From Flavivirga spongiicola (lineage in GTDB: Bacteria; Bacteroidota; Bacteroidia; Flavobacteriales; Flavobacteriaceae): a stretch of 64,000 bases of DNA. The stretch covers positions 248,001 through 312,000 of the forward strand of contig NZ_JAUOEO010000002.1 in assembly GCF_030540825.1 (NCBI RefSeq). Direction: 5' to 3'. The notes under the pieces were generated by a model. It was not told the origin of the DNA. It searched no databases and was given only the letters and a program-made list of their open reading frames with translations. The position numbers and the translations under genes were made by a program. Below, piece after piece: positions 29,094 through 38,196 of the stretch. Numbering within the stretch: the stretch's first letter is position 1; each line of letters opens with the position of its first letter.

Positions 29094-31625
29094 TTAAAAT
29101 TTATAAACAGCATTTGCTAAAAATGCTCTCGGTTGTTGAGCAACTAAGGTGCTCCAACCTTTATAGTAAACTTCATCTGTTATATTATTAGCTTTTATAC
29201 CAATTCTGAATTTTGGTGTATCATAATATATTGAAGCGTTATAAATGGTATAGCTTGGTAATTTAAATTGACCAGAAGTACTATTGTTTATGGTAAAATA
29301 TTCAGACGCGCCATTTAAACCAGCACCAATCCCCATATTTTTTAAAAACGTGTCTTCTTGAAATTTATAATCTCCCCAAACCGTATATGTGTTTTCGGCT
29401 CCAGATTCTATTGGTCTTCTACCCAGAAGCCCTTCTGCTACTGTTTTAGTTATTTCACTATCATTATAAGCATAACCGATTCTAAGGTTTAACCCATCAA
29501 AAGGGTTAGCGTTTACTTCGAGTTCAATACCCTGGCTTATAATCTCATCTATATTAATACTTGTTGATCCATTTACAGGGTCGGTATCTCGCTTGTCTTT
29601 TGCAGTGATATTATAATAACTTATACCAATGTTTAGTTTTCCATTTAAAAAATTGGTTTTAGTACCTATTTCGTACTGTGTCGATTTTGTTGGAGGAAGT
29701 GTTTCTATAATGGTATTACCTGTATTAAAATCAACAGAAATTTTAGGGTTCACATTTATAAAGCCAGTTTGATAATTTACAAACACTGCCATTTTATTTA
29801 ATATGGGTTGGTATACAGCTCCAAATTTTGGAGAAAAAGATGTTTTGGTATAATCATCTTCTTTAACCGATTTTTCTCCGTCTTGATTAAAATAATCTAA
29901 ACGTAAGCCCAACATGATAGATAAAGCAGGCGAAAAATTGATGACATCGGAAGCATAGATAGCCATGGTTTGCGATTTTGTTTCGATATCATTTGCAGGT
30001 AAGTTTTCAAATATGGGGTCAAAAAAAGTTGGGCTATGCGGGTATGCTGTTTCTATCTCTCCTTGAGTCAACGGATTGTCAATAAGTGTTCCATCTGGTA
30101 AGAAAAAACCATTTACAATAGGAAACCCCGTATTGGGATCACTATCCTTATTCCTGTCATAGGCTTCATTTTTTACATAATCAAAACCAATCACAGACCT
30201 GTTTCTCACGTTTCCTATTTTAAAATCTCCAATAAAATTTTGTTGAACATTTAAGCTTTCCTGACCACTATCCTGCTTAATCATTAATCTGGTAATTAAA
30301 TCGTTTTCTAATAAGCCTTCAAAAAATTGATTGCTACCCACTATAAAAGGATAGGTTGGATCACTTGGGTCGGGTAGGGGCCTTAAAAAGAATCTACTGG
30401 CACCTTCGAGTAAATAAGAGTAATATCCTTCACTTTTATAACTACTACTGGAAAAAATAGTTTGAGAGGTCCATGAGTCTGATATTTTATAATCTGCTAT
30501 TAAGCGTGTATTAAAAACAGGATTCTCAAGATAAATATCATTATTGGTAAAAGAAGCTTCAGGGTTAATTCCAAATTCTGCAGGAGTCGTTCCTTTTATA
30601 GGATATCCTCTTCTTACAAAGAGCATGGCAGGATTGGTTTGCCTTGTTTTAGAAAATTCAATTCCGGCAGAAATATTTAAACGGTTGTTTACTCTATATG
30701 ATAATGATGGTGCTATAAAAAATGTTTTTCTAAACCCAGCATCTTGAAAACTACCTTGGGTAAGATAAGAGCTGTTTATTCTAAAATAAGGACTGTTTTT
30801 ATCGCCTAAAGGGGTGTTTAGGTCAACAGAAACTCTATGAGAATCAAAAGAACCTCCTGTATAAGACACACTCCCTCCAAAACCTTCAAAAGGTTTTTTA
30901 GTCACTACGTTTATTAATCCACCAAGCGAATTAACCGTGCTACCAAACAAGGTGGCAGATGGTCCTTTTAAAACTTCTATACGCTCAATATAGGAGGGGT
31001 CTACAGAGCTAAAAACTGAACCAGGAACTCCGTCTATAAGACTAGGTTGTATGGAAAAACCTCTTAATGTATAATAACCAGTGCCATCTCCACCACGTCC
31101 AGTGGCTTCCCAAAGTTTACTAACTCCGGTCGCATTCTTTATACCATCATCAAAATTAGTAACTACCTGAGATTCTAACAATTCAGAAGTAACAGTACTG
31201 TATACCTGTGAGTTCTCTAAATCCTTTAAAGGTAATTTAGATACATAAGCTGTTTTCTTTCTTGAAAACTTATTTTTCCGTTCGCCTTGTACGATGACTT
31301 CGCTTAATAATTCATTTCCTTCATAAAGGATAATAGTTCCCAATGTATTTGTTTGATTATTCGATATTGAGAATAAAATTTCTCTGGTTTTAAAACCTAT
31401 ATAAGAAATAACAAGTGTATGATTGCCATTTGAAATGTTAGAAATTTCAAATGTTCCATTTTCATTCGATTGTACGCCTTTAATCGAATTTTTAATTAAA
31501 ATATTAACCCCGGATAAGGGCATTTGTGTGTTGTCAGTAATGCTTCCTTTTACACTTCCAGTTTGAGTAAAAGAATAGGAAAAAGATAATAGTAAAGCTA
31601 AGACGATTGAGAATTTTTTATTCAT
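29094..31625 (-). CDS. TonB-dependent siderophore receptor
   Basis: 843 residues. Signal peptide (cut near SFTQ, about residue 21), carboxypeptidase-regulatory-like domain (about 24-110, VKGSITDNTQMPLSGVNILI). Plug follows with YYTLRGFSIQPSLIDGVPG, IERIEVLKGPSATLFGS and GGLINVVTKKP, and the barrel ends in AVYKF. The plug motifs are those of ferrichrome/coprogen-type receptors. It is the first gene of an operon with DUF3325-like, DUF3649-like and PepSY proteins, a set fitting uptake plus inner-membrane handling of a ferric siderophore. It is distinct from the 779-residue receptor nearby. Confidence 0.93.
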   Translation of the reverse strand: MNKKFSIVLALLLSFSYSFTQTGSVKGSITDNTQMPLSGVNILIKNSIKGVQSNENGTFEISNISNGNHTLVISYIGFKTREILFSISNNQTNTLGTIILYEGNELLSEVIVQGERKNKFSRKKTAYVSKLPLKDLENSQVYSTVTSELLESQVVTNFDDGIKNATGVSKLWEATGRGGDGTGYYTLRGFSIQPSLIDGVPGSVFSSVDPSYIERIEVLKGPSATLFGSTVNSLGGLINVVTKKPFEGFGGSVSYTGGSFDSHRVSVDLNTPLGDKNSPYFRINSSYLTQGSFQDAGFRKTFFIAPSLSYRVNNRLNISAGIEFSKTRQTNPAMLFVRRGYPIKGTTPAEFGINPEASFTNNDIYLENPVFNTRLIADYKISDSWTSQTIFSSSSYKSEGYYSYLLEGASRFFLRPLPDPSDPTYPFIVGSNQFFEGLLENDLITRLMIKQDSGQESLNVQQNFIGDFKIGNVRNRSVIGFDYVKNEAYDRNKDSDPNTGFPIVNGFFLPDGTLIDNPLTQGEIETAYPHSPTFFDPIFENLPANDIETKSQTMAIYASDVINFSPALSIMLGLRLDYFNQDGEKSVKEDDYTKTSFSPKFGAVYQPILNKMAVFVNYQTGFINVNPKISVDFNTGNTIIETLPPTKSTQYEIGTKTNFLNGKLNIGISYYNITAKDKRDTDPVNGSTSINIDEIISQGIELEVNANPFDGLNLRIGYAYNDSEITKTVAEGLLGRRPIESGAENTYTVWGDYKFQEDTFLKNMGIGAGLNGASEYFTINNSTSGQFKLPSYTIYNASIYYDTPKFRIGIKANNITDEVYYKGWSTLVAQQPRAFLANAVYKF

Positions 31626-31663
31626 TTATAGTTATATATTTTTGTACTAAAAAAACATTATTC

Positions 31664-31680
31664 TTATTTAGAATAAATAA
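31664..31680. promoter_or_regulatory. Palindrome TATTTAGAATAAATA, operator-like
   Basis: A 17-bp near-perfect palindrome (one central pair mismatched) in the leader of the second receptor. Its core differs by one base from the perfect palindrome at 22113-22127. Confidence 0.45.
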
Positions 31681-31702
31681 AAATAAGACATATATTTGCT
31701 GC

Positions 31703-31727
31703 AAATCTATTAAGAATGATTCTAAAT
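31703..31727 (-). promoter_or_regulatory. -7 box with adjacent Fur-like palindrome
   Basis: On the minus strand TAGATTTG (31710-31703) matches TAnnTTTG. Immediately upstream, TTAAGAATGATTCTAAA (31711-31727) is a palindrome around a single base with one mismatched pair. The repressor-like site would fill the -33/-7 spacer. Together with the 31664 palindrome it suggests iron-dependent repression of this operon. Confidence 0.5.
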
Positions 31728-32066
31728 AAAATAATATTTTATCGTTTTTTTTAATAAAATATTCATTGATTTGAGAATGAGATTGTTATAAAAAAACCTT
31801 TTTTAATGTTAATCTCGATTTTCAATTCTAGTACGCAGTATGGAAATTTTATCTGATTATACACAAAAGATTGTCTAAGAAGACAGTTTTTTGTTTGGAA
31901 TTGTTATTATTTTTAATAGTAAATCGTCAAGTGATCTTTAAGACTTTTAATCAAGATCAATGAAGTCTTCAACAACCCAATTTTTTTGTTTTTAATATAA
32001 ACCACGGAAAACCCTTAGTTTAAATATGGTAAAACCCTAGCGACAATAGTAGGAATATGAATATAA
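31728..32066. other. Intergenic region, no gene seen
   Basis: Divergent gap between the receptor operon and the LytTR regulator. AT-rich; apart from the sites listed separately I see no gene or clear structure. Confidence 0.5.
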
Positions 32067-32819
32067 TTGCTTTCATTTTTTAATTACAAAACCTTGAAGA
32101 ATTATCTCATAATAGAAACAGAAGAAACTGTTATAAATAAAATTAAAGAAGTGCTTAGTGATTTTCCTGAATTTAATTGTATCGGTTGCACTTATGATCA
32201 TCCAGAACCTATTGAGTTTATTCTTAAAAACATGCCCGATTTAATCTTTTTGAATCTAGATACCGTATTACACAATCCTTTTAATTTTGTTAATGAAGTG
32301 GAGCAATATTTAAAAAAAGATTATGAGTTTATTGCTATTTCATCTTCAAAAGAAAAAACATATGATGCCATAAAAACTGGTTTTTTTGATTATTTATTAA
32401 ACCCAATAACTGACCTAGATATAAGAAAAGCTGTTTTAAAGTTTAAAAAAAAACATCCAAATAAAATAAATAAAACTATTTGTCTAAAATCTTATAAAGA
32501 TTATCAGTATTTGAATACGGATGAAATTTTGTTTTTAAAAGCAGATAATAATACTACTGATTTTTATATGAACAACGGGCATACCATAAGTGCTTTTAAA
32601 ACACTTAAAACTTTTGAATTAACATTACCAAGAAATTTTTTAAGAATACATAAAAGTTATATTGTCAATAAAAACTATGTTAACAGAGTTAATTATGGTA
32701 CTTTAAATTGTACATTAAAAAAGTGTTTAAAAAATATACCATTTAGTAAAACATATATTAATAATATAGAATCCATGATTAATACATTGTCTCAAACTTC
32801 TGTATTGGGGTTAAGTTGA
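32067..32819 (+). CDS. LytTR regulator with degenerate receiver
   Basis: 250 residues; no ATG is available and TTG at 32067 (or 32094) is the likely start. Residues 12-125 follow the response-regulator fold. The acidic pair after LII is E-T instead of D-D. The phospho-acceptor position reads FLN (Asn63) instead of FLD, and the conserved Lys in YLLKP is Asn (YLLNPI). It therefore cannot be phosphorylated in the usual way. Residues about 145-245 form a LytTR DNA-binding domain (FLRIHKSYIVNKNYVNRV). No kinase gene is adjacent. It precedes the secretion cluster and may regulate it by a phosphorylation-independent signal. Confidence 0.85.
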   Translation: MLSFFNYKTLKNYLIIETEETVINKIKEVLSDFPEFNCIGCTYDHPEPIEFILKNMPDLIFLNLDTVLHNPFNFVNEVEQYLKKDYEFIAISSSKEKTYDAIKTGFFDYLLNPITDLDIRKAVLKFKKKHPNKINKTICLKSYKDYQYLNTDEILFLKADNNTTDFYMNNGHTISAFKTLKTFELTLPRNFLRIHKSYIVNKNYVNRVNYGTLNCTLKKCLKNIPFSKTYINNIESMINTLSQTSVLGLS

Positions 32820-33119
32820 TTTTCCTTTCAAAAAATACTGTTTCACTCATAGAAGTATCCATTTCACTAATTACAGTTAAATAGTATGGGGTTTTTCATT
32901 TCTATATTTTATGTTTGTTAAGATACTATGAGTACATGAAATTTGATTAAAACTATTTAAGTTAATGCCTATTATAACAAATAAACTTAAAAGTTAATTT
33001 TTTTATTAAAAATGTATAAAAGAAGTGATTTAACACTTAGTTTTTTTGAGGGATTAAACTAAATTGAAGTAAATTGATTGTGATAAAAATAACATTTTTT
33101 TAATTTAATATTCTCTAAC
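32820..33119. other. Intergenic region, no gene seen
   Basis: A 300-bp AT-rich gap between the two regulator genes. No terminator or promoter with convincing spacing was found. Confidence 0.5.
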
Positions 33120-33797
33120 ATGATGAGTCCCTACAGAGTTTTACTAATTGATGATCATCCATTAATTACAAATGTTTATAAAAGAACTTTACAAACTATA
33201 GCAAAGTTAAATAAGACCCTTAAATTTAATATCGATGTAGCCCATAGTTGTGATATGGCTATTTTTAAAATCAATGAAGCAACCAAAAACAAACCCTTTG
33301 ATATTGTTTTTTTAGATATAGGGCTGCCTGCTTCTCAAGACAATAAAATATTGGGAGGTGAAGATTTAGGCATATTAATTAGAAAGCAATTTAAAAAGAT
33401 CAAAATAATTGTATCTACAAGCTATGATGATAGTTACATGATTTCTTGTATTCTTAAAAATGTTAATCCTGAGGCCTATGTTACTAAAGGAGATTTAACT
33501 ATAGACATATTAACCGAAACCATAAAAACAGTTGTTTTAGATCCACCTTATTACAGTAAAACTGTAATGAAAATATTGCGTAAACAATCTGCAAATGACT
33601 TTGTTATTGACAATATTGACAGAAAGATTTTGTATGAACTATCTAATGGGACTAAAATGAACGAATTGCCACAAGTTTTACCCCTTTCAATAGCCGCATT
33701 AGAAAGAAGAAAACGAATACTAAAAGATGTTTTTAATGTTGAAGGTAAGGGGGATAGAGACCTGTTACAATTAGCTCATGAGAAAGGGTTTATTTAA
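33120..33797 (+). CDS. Response regulator, NarL/FixJ-like
   Basis: 225 residues. The receiver is intact: Asp11 and Asp12 (LLIDDHP), phospho-acceptor Asp66 (FLDIGLP) and Lys123 (YVTKGD). The C-terminal 60 residues form a LuxR-like helix-turn-helix (ILYELSNGTKMNELPQVLPL, then AALERRKRILKDVF), though more diverged than usual. No histidine kinase lies nearby. It stands 233 bp ahead of the pilin-like operon, with a perfect 20-bp palindrome in that gap, so it is a candidate controller of the secretion cluster. Confidence 0.85.
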   Translation: MMSPYRVLLIDDHPLITNVYKRTLQTIAKLNKTLKFNIDVAHSCDMAIFKINEATKNKPFDIVFLDIGLPASQDNKILGGEDLGILIRKQFKKIKIIVSTSYDDSYMISCILKNVNPEAYVTKGDLTIDILTETIKTVVLDPPYYSKTVMKILRKQSANDFVIDNIDRKILYELSNGTKMNELPQVLPLSIAALERRKRILKDVFNVEGKGDRDLLQLAHEKGFI

Positions 33798-33980
33798 TTA
33801 TGTAACACTGCTAAATTAAGATATTTAATCTTTAAATTTTGATTAAAAACTCAGGCTTATTTATTGGTAAACCTTAGTTAAATATGCTCTAATATTTAGT
33901 TTTTGAAGCTCTTTTAAGTAAGGAATTACCTTTTTATTTTAAGGTATAACCCTAATTGGTTTAATAGCATGTCTATTACT

Positions 33981-34000
33981 TTTAATCATATATGATTAAA
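33981..34000. promoter_or_regulatory. Perfect 20-bp palindrome before secretion operon
   Basis: TTTAATCATATATGATTAAA is identical to its reverse complement and ends 30 bp upstream of the first pilin-like gene. Dimeric regulators, such as the response regulator just upstream, bind such sites. No T-run follows, so it is unlikely to be a terminator. Confidence 0.5.
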
Positions 34001-34030
34001 GAAAAAAATGAAAATATAATTATTCGATAA

Positions 34031-35296
34031 TTGAAAAATAATTTCAAAAATAATTTCAAACTTAAGTACATGTTAAAGGGATCTTCTTTAATGAATGCCA
34101 TTTTTGTTTGTGTTATTATTTCTGTTTTTAGTGGTTGTTTTATTTTAATATCTCATTACCAAAACATATTGAATGATAGGCTTTATTTACAAGAAGATTT
34201 AATTAGTAGAAATGAGTCGGCATTCAATTATTTTTTGAATAATAGCAAATTGGTTTCATATAACGATACTAAGGAAATTACTGTTTTTGATGATGATATC
34301 CCATCTTTTATTGAAAAAAAGAACTGGGGTTTTTACAATATTTTAATTTGTAAAACAGTATTTAAAAATGATACTATTAGCAAAATGGCTTTGGTGGGTA
34401 GCATTAAAAAAGTTGAAGACGATTTGGCTTTGTATGTTACAGATTATGATAAGCCTTTAAAATTATCTGGTAAAACTAAAATTTTAGGAGATATCAAAAT
34501 CCCTAATGGGCGCTCTGAGCAAGCCTATGTTAATGGACAAAAAGGTAATGCATTAACCTTAAAAGGTAGGCAATTAAATTCTAAAGATAGACTCCCGAAA
34601 ATTGATAAAATTATTAATCTGGATGTTTCTGGTTTACCCCGTTTATCATTTAATGCCATTAATGAAGAAAAGGTGCTAGTTAATGGGTTTGATAATGTAA
34701 CCAAAGTTATAGATGTTAATGGTATAGCTTCCCTAAAGGATATTAGCTGTAAGGGTAATTTTATTTTGTATTCCATTAACGATTTAGAAATAGATAGCTC
34801 TGTAACACTAAACGATGTGGTTATTATAGCCCCTGTTGTTAAAATTGCGTCGGGGTTTAAAGGTAATGTTCAAATTATAGCGAATCAGACGGTTGTTGTT
34901 GAGGAAAACGTATCCTTATTGTATCCATCTAGTATTTATATTAAAAATGATACAGATATAGTTTCCATAGAAATAAAAAAAAACAGCACATTAGTTGGAG
35001 GAATTGTAATAGATGGAGATACTTATAATAATTCTTTAGAACGTAAATTATATATAAATGAAGATGCTACTGTTATAGGGAATGTGTATTGCTATGGAAG
35101 TACACAATTAAAAGGCACAATCGTTGGAAGCATTTACACAGATAGGTTTTTTCTAAAAACAGAGGCTTCAAACTATGAAAATATCATCTTAAATGGATGT
35201 ATAGACAAAGAGAAACTTCTCGAGAATTTTGTGGAGCTTCCATTATTTAATAACTCATTCGATAAAAAAAAACATGCGGTTATTAAAGAATTTTAA
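34031..35296 (+). CDS. Pilin-like protein with beta-helix domain
   Basis: 421 residues from TTG 34031 (alternative ATG 34070). A Lys-rich leader precedes G-SSLMNAIFVCVIISVFSGCF, a type IV pilin-like N-terminal helix, but position +5 after the predicted cleavage is Asn instead of Glu. Residues about 230-380 contain regular V/I-x-I repeats (FILYSINDLEIDSSVTLNDV and GNVYCYGSTQLKGTIVGSIY) that look like a bactofilin-type beta-helix. It resembles large minor pilins of the PilX/GspK class, where loss of Glu5 marks the tip subunit. It overlaps the next pilin gene by 23 bp. Confidence 0.7.
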   Translation: MKNNFKNNFKLKYMLKGSSLMNAIFVCVIISVFSGCFILISHYQNILNDRLYLQEDLISRNESAFNYFLNNSKLVSYNDTKEITVFDDDIPSFIEKKNWGFYNILICKTVFKNDTISKMALVGSIKKVEDDLALYVTDYDKPLKLSGKTKILGDIKIPNGRSEQAYVNGQKGNALTLKGRQLNSKDRLPKIDKIINLDVSGLPRLSFNAINEEKVLVNGFDNVTKVIDVNGIASLKDISCKGNFILYSINDLEIDSSVTLNDVVIIAPVVKIASGFKGNVQIIANQTVVVEENVSLLYPSSIYIKNDTDIVSIEIKKNSTLVGGIVIDGDTYNNSLERKLYINEDATVIGNVYCYGSTQLKGTIVGSIYTDRFFLKTEASNYENIILNGCIDKEKLLENFVELPLFNNSFDKKKHAVIKEF

Positions 35297-35624
35297 AAAG
35301 CTGAAAGCCTCATCATTGGTAGAATCTGTCATAGCAATCGCCATTATTTCTATTTGTGTTTTAGTGGTTTTTATGGCTTACCTAAATGTTATTAATCTAA
35401 ACAAATCGGTTTATTATTATAAGGCTAAACATACTGTTGAGTTTTTAACACATGAAAGTATAGAACAGCAAGATTACGAAGATGATGTTTTTAAATATAG
35501 AGGATATACTGTTACTAAAAAAGTGACAATTAATAAAGAAGATCAAGTGGTTTTGCTATCATTTTTTATAAAAACAGGACATAATGAGTATCAAATTAAC
35601 AAGCTAATCCCATACAATGAATAG
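35274..35624 (+). CDS. Minor pseudopilin, GspI/PilV-like
   Basis: About 116 residues from ATG 35274; a longer frame from 35229 is less likely. The leader MRLLKNFKKLKA is followed by SSLVESVIAIAIISICVLVV, with Glu at +5 and a long hydrophobic helix, the prepilin signature. The small C-terminal domain has no cysteine pair. It overlaps both neighbours (23 bp and 8 bp), showing tight co-translation. Confidence 0.8.
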   Translation: MRLLKNFKKLKASSLVESVIAIAIISICVLVVFMAYLNVINLNKSVYYYKAKHTVEFLTHESIEQQDYEDDVFKYRGYTVTKKVTINKEDQVVLLSFFIKTGHNEYQINKLIPYNE

Positions 35625-36129
35625 CATGTGTTTGAAGAGTTTTACAGTATTAGAGGCCTTAATAAGTTTAATTCTTATGGGAATTATTATAACGCTAAGC
35701 TATACTGTGTTTAATTTAATAGAAAAACAAATGACACTTTTTCAAAATGAGAATACAGGCATTTTACAATACAACTTATTTAATACAACCATTAAAAATG
35801 ATATTTATAACGCTAATAATTTTACTCAAGATAACAACCAATTGTTATTAGAGTATTACGATGGATCAAGTATAAATTATCAAGTCTCAAAGCATTTTAT
35901 TTTAAGACACCATGATATAAAAACAGACACTTTTAAACTCCGAGTTTTAAGCCATAAGTTTTTACAAAACGGTATTTCTAAACCTTTGGATAAAATACTT
36001 CAGGTTTCCATTGAAGTTTTGGGTGATTCTATCAATACAAATTATTATTTAAAAAAGAATACCGCCAATACTATAAATAGCGTCTATTTTAATGACACAA
36101 CCATAACCGTTAAAAAGAACAAATACTAG
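35617..36129 (+). CDS. Minor pseudopilin, GspJ/PilW-like
   Basis: 170 residues. The short leader MNSMCLKS precedes FTVLEALISLILMGIIITLS, the canonical prepilin helix with Glu5. The globular part is of minor-pilin size. It overlaps the preceding pilin by eight bases and is three bases from the GspF-like gene. Confidence 0.8.
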   Translation: MNSMCLKSFTVLEALISLILMGIIITLSYTVFNLIEKQMTLFQNENTGILQYNLFNTTIKNDIYNANNFTQDNNQLLLEYYDGSSINYQVSKHFILRHHDIKTDTFKLRVLSHKFLQNGISKPLDKILQVSIEVLGDSINTNYYLKKNTANTINSVYFNDTTITVKKNKY

Positions 36130-36132
36130 CAG

Positions 36133-37257
36133 TTGAAAATTGAAATAAGTACATATAATCCAAAAGCAAAGAAGAAAAATGCTCTAAATACAGAGATTAA
36201 TTTTTCTACGTCTATTTTTAAACGGTTTTCTGATAAACAAAAAGAAGATTTTTATAGAGAATTTTCGACTCTTATAAAATCTGGAGTAGATTTTAATCAA
36301 GCATTAGAAATATTAACCAGTCAACAAAAATCTAAATTTGTAAGATCTATTTATAAAACTATTAATGATGATGTTGTTAAAGGAAAATCACTTCACCAAG
36401 CCATACAAAATTATAAATACTTTTCGCCTTACGAATATTATAGTATTAAAATAGGCGAAGATACAAGGCGATTACCAGCGATTTTTGATCAACTCCAAAA
36501 ATTCTTTTCACGAAAAATTAAAATGAAAAGACAAATTGTTTCTGTTTTGGCATACCCGGTGTTTGTGTTACTTATAACATTTGGGGTACTCTATTTTATG
36601 CTAAACTTTGTAGTGCCTATGTTTGCATCTGTTTTTCAGCAATTCGGAAAGGAATTACCCGAAATCACACAATTTGTTGTAAATGTTTCAAACAATTTTA
36701 ATGTTATAATTTCAGTGATAACGGGGTTTGTTTTGTTAACGGTTGTAGCACATAAGTTATTAAAACAACATGAGGTTTATAAAAGAATCACATCAAATAT
36801 ACTGCTAAAAACACCTTACTTTGGAGGCCTTATTAGAAAAATATACTTAGCACGATTTTGCCAATCTTTTGGGTTATTACTATCCGCAAAAACCCCATTA
36901 ATCACATCTTTAGAATTAGTAGAAAAGATGATTACATTTTACCCGCTCAAAAACGCGTTGTCACAAACTAAAAAAGACATTCTAAAAGGAGAAACCCTAG
37001 CTAGTAGTTTAAAGAAATACACCTTTTTTACTTCAAAAATAATATCGTTAACGGCCATTGGTGAGCAAATTAATGAGTTAGATACTATGTATGATGGATT
37101 GGCAAACCAATACAACGATGATGTAGATCATTCTACTAAAATGATAGGAACCATTTTAGAACCAATAATGATTGTCATTATTGGGGGGATTGTAGGTTTT
37201 ATAATGATTGCGATGTACTCACCAATTTTTAATTTAAGTAAGGTCATTCAAAATTAG
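36133..37257 (+). CDS. gspF: GspF/PilC-like inner-membrane platform protein
   Basis: 374 residues; TTG at 36133 is the only reasonable start. The F domain starts with FYREFSTLIKSGVDFNQALE, and its duplicate with FCQSFGLLLSAKTPLITSLE. Three hydrophobic regions lie near residues 135-160, 185-210 and 345-370 (PIMIVIIGGIVGFIMIAMYSP). It is the membrane platform that couples the ATPase to pseudopilus assembly. Usual length is about 400, so it is slightly short at the N-terminus. Confidence 0.92.
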   Translation: MKIEISTYNPKAKKKNALNTEINFSTSIFKRFSDKQKEDFYREFSTLIKSGVDFNQALEILTSQQKSKFVRSIYKTINDDVVKGKSLHQAIQNYKYFSPYEYYSIKIGEDTRRLPAIFDQLQKFFSRKIKMKRQIVSVLAYPVFVLLITFGVLYFMLNFVVPMFASVFQQFGKELPEITQFVVNVSNNFNVIISVITGFVLLTVVAHKLLKQHEVYKRITSNILLKTPYFGGLIRKIYLARFCQSFGLLLSAKTPLITSLELVEKMITFYPLKNALSQTKKDILKGETLASSLKKYTFFTSKIISLTAIGEQINELDTMYDGLANQYNDDVDHSTKMIGTILEPIMIVIIGGIVGFIMIAMYSPIFNLSKVIQN

Positions 37258-37283
37258 ACATCAAATAATTTAAAGTTTAAAAA

Positions 37284-37712
37284 ATGAAAAAGTTAGTATT
37301 AAAATTAAAGAAAAAAAAGGGCCATTTAAAGGCATACTCTATGTCGGAGATCTTAATTGTACTCTGTATTATTGGGATCTTAATTTATTTGGTCGTGCCC
37401 AACCAAACATCTGTAGTTACAAGTGCTAAATCTATTGAAGCACAGAATATGTTAAGTATGATTCATGGTTTAGAAAAAAGCCATTTTTATCGCCATTCTA
37501 AATACACTGCAGATTTTAATGAATTGGGGTTTGAAGAAACTTTAACTATAGATAAAGGCGGACAAGCAGTATATAAAATTGCAGTTACAGAAGCTTCGTT
37601 AAATAGTTTTAAAGCCACAGCTACAGCATTGCAGGATTTTGATGGCGATGGAGTCTTCAATACCTGGGAAATAGACCAAGACCGTAAATTAAGAGAAATT
37701 GTAAAAGATTAA
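37284..37712 (+). CDS. gspG: Major pseudopilin, GspG-like
   Basis: 142 residues. The Lys-rich leader ends at Ala17, followed by YSMSEILIVLCIIGILIYLV, with Glu at +5 and a hydrophobic helix ending VVPNQT. The domain after it contains DFDGDGVFNTWEIDQD, a calcium-loop-like segment reminiscent of the calcium site near the C-terminus of GspG. Its place after gspF and ahead of the peptidase, and its size, suggest the main subunit of the pseudopilus. Confidence 0.85.
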   Translation: MKKLVLKLKKKKGHLKAYSMSEILIVLCIIGILIYLVVPNQTSVVTSAKSIEAQNMLSMIHGLEKSHFYRHSKYTADFNELGFEETLTIDKGGQAVYKIAVTEASLNSFKATATALQDFDGDGVFNTWEIDQDRKLREIVKD

Positions 37713-37713
37713 T

Positions 37714-38196
37714 ATGGCACATAACTTAGGATACATTTTGTTAATAATCGTGTTGCTTTTTGTACTATATTTTGATACAAAAAAGCGAACCATACATATT
37801 ATTTTACCTATACTAATTTTCAGTTTCTCAATACTGATTAATTATACGTCTCCTAATTTAAAATTAATAGATATTATATATAATCTTGTTTTTTTACTCA
37901 TTAATATATTAGGTCTCATCCTTTATTTTTCATTAAAAACAAAAGCATTTGTTAACCCCATAGATCGTTTTATTGGCTTAGGGGATATCGCTTTTTTCAT
38001 AGCCATAACGCCGCTTTTCAAACTTGAAACATTTATTCTATTTTTTATAGTAGGCTTACTGTTTTCATTGTTACTATATGTCATAATCTTATTGTTTAAA
38101 GAGATAGAAACCGTTCCACTTGCAGGTTATTTAGCATTGTACCTTGTCATTAATATAGTCGTACAGCATGTATTTAATATGAATCTATCTATCTAA
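37714..38196 (+). CDS. Minimal prepilin peptidase (A24 family)
   Basis: 160 residues, almost entirely membrane-embedded. The two catalytic aspartates of GxGD proteases are visible as Asp21 in FDTKKRTI and Asp91 in GLGDIAFF. The N-terminal methyltransferase domain and zinc-binding cysteines of full-length PilD/GspO are missing, so it would cleave leaders without N-methylating the new end. Starts one base after gspG and overlaps the ATPase start by one base. Confidence 0.82.
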   Translation: MAHNLGYILLIIVLLFVLYFDTKKRTIHIILPILIFSFSILINYTSPNLKLIDIIYNLVFLLINILGLILYFSLKTKAFVNPIDRFIGLGDIAFFIAITPLFKLETFILFFIVGLLFSLLLYVIILLFKEIETVPLAGYLALYLVINIVVQHVFNMNLSI

